Source: Opitutus sp. GAS368
GTDB lineage: Bacteria; Verrucomicrobiota; Verrucomicrobiia; Opitutales; Opitutaceae
Length of the DNA: 16,646 nt
Assembly: GCA_945862035.1 (NCBI GenBank)
Contig: CAMAXB010000033.1
Span: forward strand, 1-16,646
Direction of reading: 5' to 3'
Of this stretch, positions 8,837 through 16,242 are shown piece after piece. The translations under genes and the position numbers were made by a program. Under the pieces are notes generated by a model. That model did not search any database. It saw only the letters and a list, made by a program, of their open reading frames with translations, and was not told the DNA's origin. Position 1 is the first letter of the stretch, and every line of letters begins with the position of its first letter.

Positions 8837-8878
8837 TCCCCGCAAATGGCCAACTCATAACCGTGGAATTAGCGGGGA
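8837..8878. repeat. Short inverted repeat in the ispB leader
   Basis: TCCCCGC (8837-8843) and GCGGGGA (8872-8878) are a perfect 7-bp inverted pair with a 28-nt loop, about 23 nt upstream of the ispB start. It could form a leader hairpin or an operator, but 7 bp in GC-rich DNA may be chance. Confidence 0.3.
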
Positions 8879-8952
8879 TTCTGCCGAACCCAAGCCCGCC
8901 TCGTTTCTCTCGGTCCCGTGCATCCGGCGGAAAGGTAGCGAGGCCGCCGGAC

Positions 8953-9203
8953 TTACTTCTTGCGGCTCGCGGCCAGGTGCGCCGGGGCGAAGGGATCGCT
9001 GCCATCCCGGTGGCCAGGCCGTTCGTCGCGGGTCAGGCCCATCGCGCGCGCCGCGCGGGGATCGAAGATCTCCCCGATCGGCGCACCCTCGGCATTGACC
9101 GCCCTGACCGTGATGCAGATCAGCAGAGTGCGAGCCCGAGAACCTTCGTCTGGCCGCCCCGGGAGGTGGTCTCGATCAGGCCGCCGATGCCGCCGAAGGC
9201 CAT
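8953..9203 (-). pseudogene. Small unrecognised ORF broken by a frameshift
   Basis: On the minus strand, ATG 9203 opens MAFGGIGGLIETTSRGGQTK then VLGLALC and hits TGA at 9122-9120. From about 9125 the frame one base 5' reads on as LLICITVRAVNAEGAPIGEI, continuing through FDPRAARAMGLTRDERPG to SRKK and TAA at 8953-8955. Both segments have strong G/C at third codon positions, as do the real genes here, and each loses that pattern outside its own half. This suggests a single gene of about 83 codons that lost one base near 9125. I recognise no family; a short hydrophobic segment at the junction (VLGLAL/LLICITV) is the only visible feature. It could be a sequencing error, a decayed gene, or chance coding potential. 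Confidence 0.35.
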
Positions 9204-9321
9204 GGTGCATGCGTCCGGCTCAGGGGCCAACCCAAGCAAAAAACCCCGTTACCTTATCCATTTAAGGCATTTACCAGAGGTTAACGGTGAAAGTGTGACC
9301 TCGGATTTCTCCCGCTTGACC

Positions 9322-9356
9322 AAAACAAAAACCCGTCGCGTTCGACACGACGGGTT
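9322..9356 (-). terminator. Strong intrinsic terminator after the bS22-like gene
   Basis: On the minus strand, AACCCGTCG (9356-9348) and CGACGGGTT (9338-9330) form a perfect 9-bp stem with a 9-nt loop, followed by TTTTGTTTT (9329-9321). It lies 40 nt after the stop of the 33-residue ribosomal protein gene and probably ends the addBA-ribosomal protein transcript or a separate short mRNA. Confidence 0.9.
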
Positions 9357-9395
9357 GGAAATCGCTTTGCAGTAAGCGAATGGCTGGGCCAGTGC

Positions 9396-9497
9396 TTACT
9401 TCTGCCAGGTGCGCTTCTTGTGACGATTCGACTTCAAGCGCTTGCGGCGCTTGTGCTTGTTCATCTTCAGACGGCGCTTCTTCTTGAGATTGCCCAT
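9396..9497 (-). CDS. bS22-like small ribosomal protein (AURKAIP1/COX24 domain)
   Basis: A 33-residue protein with 18 Lys/Arg residues: MGNLKKKRRLKMNKHKRRKR, then LKSNRHKKRTWQK. The pattern KKRRxxMxKHKxRKRLKxxRHKKR matches the COX24_C/AURKAIP1 domain (mitochondrial mS38 and its bacterial counterpart bS22, a short extra protein of the small ribosomal subunit). In mycobacteria bS22 has the same length and layout and sits near the decoding region of 16S rRNA; location here is inferred. ATG 9497 was chosen because the domain begins exactly there; a longer in-frame extension to 9761 overlaps addA and is unrelated. No Shine-Dalgarno is visible (the leader is pyrimidine-rich: CCACCCTCCCTTTCACACC). 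It lies 74 nt after addA on the same strand and is closed by a strong terminator. Confidence 0.85.
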   Translation of the reverse strand: MGNLKKKRRLKMNKHKRRKRLKSNRHKKRTWQK

Positions 9498-9571
9498 GGT
9501 GTGAAAGGGAGGGTGGAAAAGATTAGAGCCGGACAACCTGCGACCTTGGCCGAGGCCTGTAAAGCGCGAAT

Positions 9572-12500
9572 TTAGCCGGTTTGCCCAACCTCGTTCCATT
9601 CCCCGGCTGCGCTGCTGTAAACCAGGCATCGGACCCGAGCCCCCGGAAAAAAACCGGTCAGGGCGCGGCCATAGGCGTTCAACTGGGCTGAGTAGGTCTC
9701 CGCCAGGCGCCCGAGCAGGCCGCGGTTCTCCTCGCCCGGGCGTCGCCGGTTGGTTTTCCAATCCACCACCCAGACTTCGTTCGCCTTTGGGTCATGCAGC
9801 ACCAGGTCGATCACCCCATCGATCCAGCCGTCCCCCTTCCATGGCGCGAGGACCGCCAGTTCCGCCCGGCGCGTCCAGCGGGGATCAGCGAGTTCCGTCC
9901 AGGGACCGGAATCCAGCAGCCGCTGCCACTCCTCCTCCGCCCGCACGCGAAAACCGGCCACCTCCGCCGCCGCGAACGCCCGTTCCGCATACACCGCCAA
10001 TTCGTCCGGCGACGCCGACCACGGCAGGAACTCCAGCGTCTCATGCCACCAAAGGCCGTAGTCGATGGCATCCTCCGCCCGCACCAGCGGGAACGCCTCG
10101 GGCTCGGCTTCATGCCGCGCTGCCCGCACGCCATCGGCCACCTCATGCTGCAATTGATGGGGCAGGATACGCCGTACGAGGACGCCACGGCCCACGATCC
10201 GTGTCGGTTCAACCTCGGCGGCCACGACCGGCGGGACGTCGGCCTGCGGCACCACGGGCAGCGCGACCGGCAACGGTCCATCCGGCAGCGCCGGCCAGTC
10301 CGCCAGCGGCGCCGACCATAGTCCGGCAAAGGATTCCCCGCGGCCACTCCGCCCGCCAAAGCCTTCAACCCAGGGCGCGATCAGCACACGCCGGGGTCGC
10401 GTCAGCGTCACGTAGAGCAGGCGCACCAGATCACGAATCCGCTCTCGCTCCCGCGCCTCCCGCGTCTCCGCCGGAAGACTGGCACCGTCAAAGTAGACCT
10501 GCGGCGGCCCGCCGGCCCCCGGCCCCGCGACCAGGCACATTCCCCGCTCAGGCTTCTTGCCGATCTGACGCCAGAGCCCGAGCACGATCACGACCGGCCA
10601 TTCCAGGCCCTTGGCCGAGTGCGAGGTCAGCAGGTTGATTGCCTCCGCGGAGGGCTTCCCCGCCGGCCGGCCCTCGTCCAGCCGCGCCAGCAGCGCCGCG
10701 CGCCACGTCCGCGGCCCCCCGCCCTCCAGGCCCAGCTCGGCCGCCTCGGCACGCAGCCGGTCAAGATCCGCCCGCAGTCCACCCGACGGATCGAGTACCG
10801 CCGCGCGCGCCTCCAGCTGCGTCGCGCCGATCAGGGCCTCCGCAAAATCCGCTAGCGCCCGTCCCTCGTCATTGACCTGCAGGATGAGCGGGCGCAGCGC
10901 GGCCAGCGCCGCCGCCATCGGCTCGGCGTGCAGCCCCGGGTCCTCCCACGCCAGCCGGCCCTGGGCGCGCAGCTCGGACGCGATCAGCGCATCGCTCACG
11001 CCGAAGATCTCGCGCAGCACGCCAGTCCACTCAAACGTATCCTCCGGATCATGACAGACCGCGAGCAGGCCCGCCAGCCAGGCGTGGACCGGATGATCCC
11101 CATTGCGGCTGCGGCGGGTCTGCAGCGCCACCTTGAGCCCGGCGGCCTCGAAGGCCTTGCGGGCGGCGAGCAGCCACTCGTTGCGGGGCGCCAGCACCGC
11201 GACCTCGCCCCAGTTCTGGGCCCCCACCCCGGCCGGCCCCTGCGCCCGGAGGTGATTCGCCACCTGCCGCGCCTCTTCCGCCAGCCAACCCGCGACGCCC
11301 TCGGGTGCCGTCGCGGGCGGAACCAGCGGCAGGCGCGCCCACGCACCCGCCACGTTGGCCGGTCCCGGCCGCAGCGGCACATACTCCACCTGCAGAAAAG
11401 GCGCCGGGGCCCCTTCCGCGGGGGGCAGGCCGAAACTGTACGGGTGCGCCCGGCCAAAGGCGGCCGGCAGGGTGTCGTTGAGCGCCGCCACCACCGCGAC
11501 GGGCGTGCGGAACGTGACCTGAAACTCCAGCCGCTCCCCGGAATCGCCCCGGCGAAAGGCCTCCACGTGGCGCGTGAAATTGCCGATGTCCGCCCGGCTG
11601 CTGTAGATCGCCTGCTGGCCGTCCCCGACCAGGCAGAAGTGCCCGGCCCGCGGCCCGGGCACGTGGCCTGCGCCGGCGTCCGTCGCCGGCCACGTGCCGA
11701 GCGCTGCGCCCGGCGGCCGCGCGATTTCAACCAGCACCGCGAACTGCGACGGATCCGTGTCCTGCGCCTCGTCCAGCACGATGCGCCAGCCTTCCCGCCG
11801 GATGCGGTCCAACCGCGCGTCATCCCGCAAGACCGCCAACGCGGCGTCGATCTGGTCCGCATAGGTCTGGACCCCGCGCTCGAACCGCCATGCGCGATAA
11901 CGTCCCGCCAGTTCCGCTGCCAGCACCGCCGCCGCATCGGCCAGCCAGCGTTTCAGCGGGGCCATCCACAGCCGCGCAAGCTCCGTCGTTTTCTGGCTCG
12001 ATCCTGCCGGCTCGTAGAGGGGCAGAAAGCCATGCCCGTGTTCCCAGGCCTGCTGCCAAGCCTGCGCGCGCTGCTGGCTGAGCGCGATGTTCGTCGCGCC
12101 CGTGCCCGTGCGCGCCAACTCCAGAATCTGCGCCAGCACCGCCGCCGGCGGCTGGGCGGGCGGGCCGGGCCGGCATCCGCCCAGCGACCGCGCCGCGACC
12201 GTGTCCAGCCGCCGCGCCAGCGCGAAGACCTCCTCAAGCGGCACATGACGCAAGAAGGACCCCAGCTGAGGCTCGGGTAGCGCGGCGAACTGCATCGAGT
12301 CGCCCTCGAGGAATTCCTCCCACAGCGCGTCGTCGTTCTCCGCCACCAGCTGCGGGTTCAGATTGATGCCGGCCGTCTGCCCGTAGGTTTGCGCGAGCTT
12401 GAGACAGAAGCTGTGAATCGTGCCGAAGAACGCGCGCTCAAGATGATCAAGCGCCGCAAGGCTGGACCCGGGCTGCCGCGCGAGATGCTTGAGCAGGACC

Positions 12501-12724
12501 TGCCGCGCCTTCTGTCCGATCTGCGCCGCCGCCTTCCGCGTGTAGGTGACCACCGCCGTCTTGCGCAGGATCTCGGCGCCGTTCGGCGCGAGCGCGATCG
12601 CCGCCAGCCGTTCGGAGATCGCAGTCGTCTTGCCCGAGCCCGCATTCGCGCTCACGGCGAAATTACGATCCCACTCGCGCCGGAAGCGCTCGCGCGCCTC
12701 GAAATCGTTCAGGGGCTCACTCAT
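9572..12724 (-). CDS. addA: AddA-like helicase-nuclease subunit (UvrD/RecB superfamily)
   Basis: A 1050-residue superfamily 1A DNA helicase with a C-terminal nuclease, expected to unwind and trim double-strand DNA ends with AddB so that RecA can load. Helicase motifs in order: Walker A SANAGSGKTT (25-34, K32), Ia TYTRKAAAQI (60-69), Ib GTIHSFC (101-107), II LDEAQD (317-322), III VGDGQQAIYSSRAD (366-379), IV TFRTP (404-408), V LLTSHSAKGLEWP (698-710), VI YVTLTRPRR (771-779). The PD-(D/E)XK domain shows H894, D973 in GVIDLVL, D988-W-K990 in VVDWKTNR and Q1014 in YSAQLNAY, all intact. The start ATG 12724 is fixed by GAGGAGG at 12740-12734 and by the ATGAGTGA overlap with addB. An exact call between AddA and a RecB-type subunit rests on the AddB neighbour. 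Confidence 0.93.
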   Translation of the reverse strand: MSEPLNDFEARERFRREWDRNFAVSANAGSGKTTAISERLAAIALAPNGAEILRKTAVVTYTRKAAAQIGQKARQVLLKHLARQPGSSLAALDHLERAFFGTIHSFCLKLAQTYGQTAGINLNPQLVAENDDALWEEFLEGDSMQFAALPEPQLGSFLRHVPLEEVFALARRLDTVAARSLGGCRPGPPAQPPAAVLAQILELARTGTGATNIALSQQRAQAWQQAWEHGHGFLPLYEPAGSSQKTTELARLWMAPLKRWLADAAAVLAAELAGRYRAWRFERGVQTYADQIDAALAVLRDDARLDRIRREGWRIVLDEAQDTDPSQFAVLVEIARPPGAALGTWPATDAGAGHVPGPRAGHFCLVGDGQQAIYSSRADIGNFTRHVEAFRRGDSGERLEFQVTFRTPVAVVAALNDTLPAAFGRAHPYSFGLPPAEGAPAPFLQVEYVPLRPGPANVAGAWARLPLVPPATAPEGVAGWLAEEARQVANHLRAQGPAGVGAQNWGEVAVLAPRNEWLLAARKAFEAAGLKVALQTRRSRNGDHPVHAWLAGLLAVCHDPEDTFEWTGVLREIFGVSDALIASELRAQGRLAWEDPGLHAEPMAAALAALRPLILQVNDEGRALADFAEALIGATQLEARAAVLDPSGGLRADLDRLRAEAAELGLEGGGPRTWRAALLARLDEGRPAGKPSAEAINLLTSHSAKGLEWPVVIVLGLWRQIGKKPERGMCLVAGPGAGGPPQVYFDGASLPAETREARERERIRDLVRLLYVTLTRPRRVLIAPWVEGFGGRSGRGESFAGLWSAPLADWPALPDGPLPVALPVVPQADVPPVVAAEVEPTRIVGRGVLVRRILPHQLQHEVADGVRAARHEAEPEAFPLVRAEDAIDYGLWWHETLEFLPWSASPDELAVYAERAFAAAEVAGFRVRAEEEWQRLLDSGPWTELADPRWTRRAELAVLAPWKGDGWIDGVIDLVLHDPKANEVWVVDWKTNRRRPGEENRGLLGRLAETYSAQLNAYGRALTGFFPGARVRCLVYSSAAGEWNEVGQTG

Positions 12725-15575
12725 CGGACGGGCCCTCCTCGATGACTTCCTGCCCAAAGGTTACCGCGAATTTTTTCCGCAGCGTCGCCGCCGGCACCGG
12801 CGTGCACGCCAGCGGCCAGTCACAGCCCGGCGGCGCATAATCCGAGCGATCCGGCGTCAGCGCCCCGTAGATTCCACGCTCAAGCGCATCGCCCAGCCAC
12901 GTGACGCGGGCGAGCGCTTCGGGCAGCTCCGCGAGATCGAGCGACGTCATCGCTCCGGCCTCCGGCTTGACCATCCACACGCGGCCACCGCGGATGCCCA
13001 GCGACTGGGCCGCCGCCAGGTAGACGCCCAGCTGCAACGAGGCGCCCTTCGCGGCCATGCGGCCCGCCGTCAGCGCCGAGTCTCCGCCGGTCTTGAAATC
13101 GATGATGTCCACCTGCGCCCCCTTCCAACCCGGCCGGTCCAGTCGCACCAGGTCGATGCGCCCCGTCACGGAAATCCGTCGGGCACCCAACTCGAGCACC
13201 GCCCCCGCCGGCAGCCAGACTTCCGCCGCCACGAAACCGCCGGCGTCGATCGCGTAAAGATTCTCCACCAGGACGCCGCAGATCGCGGTCAACTCGGCAT
13301 GGAAGGAATCCCAATAGCGGTCGACCGGCCACGCGAGGCGCAAGCGCCGGAGCGCCACCGTCAGCCGGGCCTGCGCGGTCTCCTGCGACGGCATCTCCCC
13401 GAAGCGACCCGGGCCGGCCTCGGGCTGGAGCGCCGCCGCGAGGACTTCATGCGCCCGCAAGCCGAGGGCCTTCCGCCGCGTCCGCACGAGGGGTTCCCAC
13501 GCGGTTCGCCGCACGCCGAGTACGGCGTCGAACCAGAGCTCCGCCGGATCGCGCACTCCGCGCTCAATCAGCCGCGCCGGCAGCGAGTCCGGCGTGATCA
13601 GGGCTGGATCCCCGCCGTGAAAGTGCGCATCGAAAGGCCGGCGATCATCGCGCCGGCCCTGCCAGATTTCGTGCCAGGTCCGGACTTCGGCGGACGGTGA
13701 GTCGAGCGGCGGCGAGGCCCGCACAAGCCGGACAAACGCCTTTTGCGGATCCGTGCCGCCAGACTTTGCCCAGAGCACGCGCTCTAGCCAGCTATTTGGC
13801 GCGCGTTCAAGTTCCGGATCCTCCTCGGCGAAGAGCGCCGCGGAAAACAGGATCTCCTCCCGGGTGTCGCGCGCGAGCGCCCGGTACCCGGCCCGCTCGA
13901 GCGCCGCGCGTTCCTCGCCCGTGGGCAGACCGAGCGAGAAACGACCGCGTTCGCTCAACGCCGTCCGCTGCTCGTCGGTCAGCCAGCAGCTCGCCTCGCG
14001 CCGCTCCGGCCAGGTGCCGGCATTGCTTTCGGTCAGGATCAGATGCGACCACGCCGCGCCCTCGAGCCGCCGGCGCGTACCGAGGGTCACCCGCGCGAAC
14101 TCGCCGCGTCCCGCCGCAGACGCCACCGGCTGATGATCCGGGAGAAAGGAGCCCAGCGTCGCGACCACGGCGGCGAGCGGCAACCGCTCGCCCCAGCGTT
14201 CCGCAAAATGATCCAGCGGCCGCCAGCCTTCGGGCGCTGGCAGGTCCAACACCTCTCCCATCGCCCGGAACCGGGCCAGCGCGTCGGCGAGCGCGAGCTC
14301 GGCCGGCCAGGCCGGCAGCAGGCAGCGGGCGATTCGCGCCAGTTCGGGCGCGCGCACTTCCCAGGCCGCGAGATTCGCGGTCACGGCATGCGACTGGACG
14401 TCATCGAAGCTGCGCTCGCAGGCGCGGCGCGCGTCCGCCATCGGGAGGGTCGTGGTGCCGATCGCGCGGAGCAGGGGCCACAGGGCCAGCAGTTCCTCGA
14501 TGCGCGCACCCTTCTCGTGGAAGCTCAGCAGTGCACGCTGCGCCTGCACGTCCACCGGGGGCGCGCCGGCGGTGCCGAGCAGGTCATTGAAGGCAATGCC
14601 CCGGGCCGTGAGCAGGCGCGCGAGGTGCAGGTGCGCAGCGTCGGCCCGCGGAAACACGACGGCGATGGCCTCCGCGTCGCGGGCCAGCAGCGCTGCCACC
14701 TCCCGCGCCACGGCCTCCATCTCCTCCGTCCGCGTCCGCCCGACCAGGATGCGCGCGCGCGCCGGCGAACCCTCCTCGCCGCCCCAGAGCGCGCCCACCG
14801 ATTCGCAGGTGCGGGCGGGTTCGGGCGCATCGAGGGGCAGCGGCTGGCACTCCAGCAGATTCTCCCACAAGTCGACCCACTTTTCCCCGGCCGCTGATTC
14901 CGGCTCCGGCAGCACCACCGTGATTTCGGAGCAGCGCCGCACGTAGGCGGCCATGTTGAAGAATTCCCCCCAGAGCTCCGGCCCCGGGAGATGGACGAAC
15001 GCGCGGGCGCCGATCCGCGGCGCGGCCGGCGGCACGAGCGTCAGCCCGGCCTGCTCCGCCGACACCGCGGCCAGCCCGTAGCCACAGTCGTCAACCCAGG
15101 ACGTCAGCTCGCCAAACACGCTGCGCAACTCCGGCAGCGGAAAATCCTGGGCGCGAAAACCGGCTTTGAGCAGGTCATCAAAATCGTCGAGCGCGCGCTC
15201 CGGATCGCTTTGCAGGCTTTTCCAGAATCCCCACGAATCGTCCTTCGCCGTCAACCCCACCAGACGCCGCGCAATCACGGCCCGCAGGCCCAACAGGAGC
15301 AGTTCGCGGCCCATCGCCGGGCGGTCGCCGCCGGCCCCGAGCGCCAGCCACTTCTTGCGGGCCAGGCCGGGCGACAGGAACTCAACCCCGAGCAGGGGAA
15401 TGTTTTCCGAGAGAAAGCGGAGCTTGAGCGCCCGGGCCTGCCCGCGCGTCGGCACGATGACATGCGCCCGCTCCAGGCGCCCCCGGCCCGCCTCGACCCA
15501 TGGCCGCAACGCGGCGCGCCACGCGGTGTCCGCATGCCGGGCGAGCCAGAGTTCGATGCGCGGGGAGTCGGCCAT
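12717..15575 (-). CDS. addB: AddB-like subunit with PD-(D/E)XK nuclease domain
   Basis: A 952-residue partner of AddA. The N-terminal two thirds resemble a degenerate helicase: VIVPTRGQARALKLRF (39-54) stands where the ATPase loop would be, and there is no Walker A GKT/S. LTESNAGTWPERR (514-526) and WLTDEQRTAL (531-540) match the conserved AddB/RecC core. The C-terminal nuclease of the RecB type is intact: H709 in LGLRAHEVL, D808 in GRIDLV, D826-F-K828 in IIDFKTG and Q848 in LQLGVY. B. subtilis AddB (1166 residues) holds a 4Fe-4S cluster with a CxxCxxxxxC end; here only CDWPLAC (918-924) is seen, so a cluster is doubtful. ATG 15575 is preferred to an in-frame TTG at 15620. A weak promoter-like pair (TTGAGC at 15614-15609, TTTAAC at 15590-15585, 18-nt spacer) would give a very short leader. 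Confidence 0.88.
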   Translation of the reverse strand: MADSPRIELWLARHADTAWRAALRPWVEAGRGRLERAHVIVPTRGQARALKLRFLSENIPLLGVEFLSPGLARKKWLALGAGGDRPAMGRELLLLGLRAVIARRLVGLTAKDDSWGFWKSLQSDPERALDDFDDLLKAGFRAQDFPLPELRSVFGELTSWVDDCGYGLAAVSAEQAGLTLVPPAAPRIGARAFVHLPGPELWGEFFNMAAYVRRCSEITVVLPEPESAAGEKWVDLWENLLECQPLPLDAPEPARTCESVGALWGGEEGSPARARILVGRTRTEEMEAVAREVAALLARDAEAIAVVFPRADAAHLHLARLLTARGIAFNDLLGTAGAPPVDVQAQRALLSFHEKGARIEELLALWPLLRAIGTTTLPMADARRACERSFDDVQSHAVTANLAAWEVRAPELARIARCLLPAWPAELALADALARFRAMGEVLDLPAPEGWRPLDHFAERWGERLPLAAVVATLGSFLPDHQPVASAAGRGEFARVTLGTRRRLEGAAWSHLILTESNAGTWPERREASCWLTDEQRTALSERGRFSLGLPTGEERAALERAGYRALARDTREEILFSAALFAEEDPELERAPNSWLERVLWAKSGGTDPQKAFVRLVRASPPLDSPSAEVRTWHEIWQGRRDDRRPFDAHFHGGDPALITPDSLPARLIERGVRDPAELWFDAVLGVRRTAWEPLVRTRRKALGLRAHEVLAAALQPEAGPGRFGEMPSQETAQARLTVALRRLRLAWPVDRYWDSFHAELTAICGVLVENLYAIDAGGFVAAEVWLPAGAVLELGARRISVTGRIDLVRLDRPGWKGAQVDIIDFKTGGDSALTAGRMAAKGASLQLGVYLAAAQSLGIRGGRVWMVKPEAGAMTSLDLAELPEALARVTWLGDALERGIYGALTPDRSDYAPPGCDWPLACTPVPAATLRKKFAVTFGQEVIEEGPSDE
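12734..12740 (-). promoter_or_regulatory. Shine-Dalgarno of addA inside addB
   Basis: GAGGAGG on the minus strand lies 9 nt before ATG 12724 and inside the last codons of addB. It decides the addA start and, with the 8-nt ATGAGTGA overlap, implies coupled translation of the two subunits. Confidence 0.85.
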
Positions 15576-15701
15576 AGGACCATGGTTAAACACGCGCGCA
15601 GGCCTGCAGCTCAAACCCAAAGCGGGCCATGCCCTGATTCAGCGGATATTGCGATTGTCGGTCGAGCGATTCGCGCGAGGCTGCCGCGGACTCCTTCCCC
15701 T

Positions 15702-16148
15702 GTGAATACCCTCAGCAGCAGGCTGCTGAGCCGCCAGGGCTCGTCGGTGCACTCCGTGGCGTCACTGGTCTCCGTGGCTGATGCCGTCCGCGTCATGAAT
15801 CAACACAAGGTCGGTTCGATCCTGATCCTCGACCAAGGCCGCCTGGCCGGGATCTTCACCGAACGCGATGTCCTCACCCGGGTCGTAGCCGCCGGCCGCA
15901 ACCCGTAGGTCACCTCAGTCGACGAGATCATGACGCGCCAGCTCGTCACGATCGGGCCCGACGCCACGGTTGAGCAAGCCATGGAGATCTTCACCACGCG
16001 GCGCTGCCGCCACCTGCCCGTGCTCTCGGCGGGCGGCGCGCGGGTGGGCCTGATTTCCATTGGCGACATCTCACGCTGGCTTTTCGACACCCACCAGGCC
16101 GAAGCCCAGCAGCTTCGCCCTTATATCGCCGGCGGCGTTCCCGCCTGA
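15702..16148 (+). pseudogene. Two-CBS-domain protein interrupted by an in-frame TAG
   Basis: From GTG 15702 the frame encodes a pair of CBS domains, a small-ligand (often adenosine nucleotide) sensing module. CBS1 (about residues 13-66) contains VADAVRVMNQHKVGSILILD and GIFTERDVLTRVVAAG. CBS2 (about 74-127) contains IMTRQLVTIGPDATVEQAME, RRCRHLPVL and GLISIGDISRW. The TAG at 15906-15908 is codon 69, in the linker, and the frame is unchanged on both sides (…AAGRNP stop VTSVDEIMT…). Total length would be 148 codons, typical of stand-alone CBS pairs. Codon usage is equally GC-rich on both sides, so the change is recent, a sequencing error, or a readthrough site. ATG 15930 could restart CBS2 alone but lacks a good ribosome binding site. 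The start is uncertain: GTG 15702 has no clear Shine-Dalgarno. It is divergent from addB. Confidence 0.8.
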
Positions 16149-16164
16149 AGTCCCCGCTCCGTCC

Positions 16165-16187
16165 GCGGGAGAGCCCGGTCTCCCCGC
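16165..16187 (+). terminator. Possible hairpin after the CBS gene
   Basis: GCGGGAGA (16165-16172), loop GCCCGG, TCTCCCCGC (16179-16187) form a stem with one bulged C, 17 nt past the CBS gene stop. There is no U tract, so it may be a Rho-dependent end or a processing hairpin only. Confidence 0.35.
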
Positions 16188-16242
16188 AACCTGCCGCGCC
16201 CCCCATTTGACGGCGCGCGGCGGGCCGGCAAGCTGCCTGCCC

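Noticed and set aside
8833..9375. Plus-strand frame of 180 codons opposite the small frameshifted ORF
   Set aside because: It crosses the terminator hairpin and low-GC intergenic DNA, with no domain likeness and poor third-position G/C.
10928..12280. A 450-codon open frame on the plus strand, and several other long plus-strand frames opposite addA, addB and fumC
   Set aside because: They lie antisense to genes with clear motifs, are Arg/Pro/His-rich, and arise because GC-rich codons rarely give stops on the opposite strand.
15576..15620. TTG start for addB adding 15 residues
   Set aside because: ATG 15575 starts right before the conserved region; the extension shows no family likeness, though it cannot be excluded.
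15906..15908. Stop codon reassignment or pyrrolysine at the TAG
   Set aside because: TAG ends other genes in this window normally and nothing here encodes pyrrolysine machinery; a nonsense change or error is simpler.
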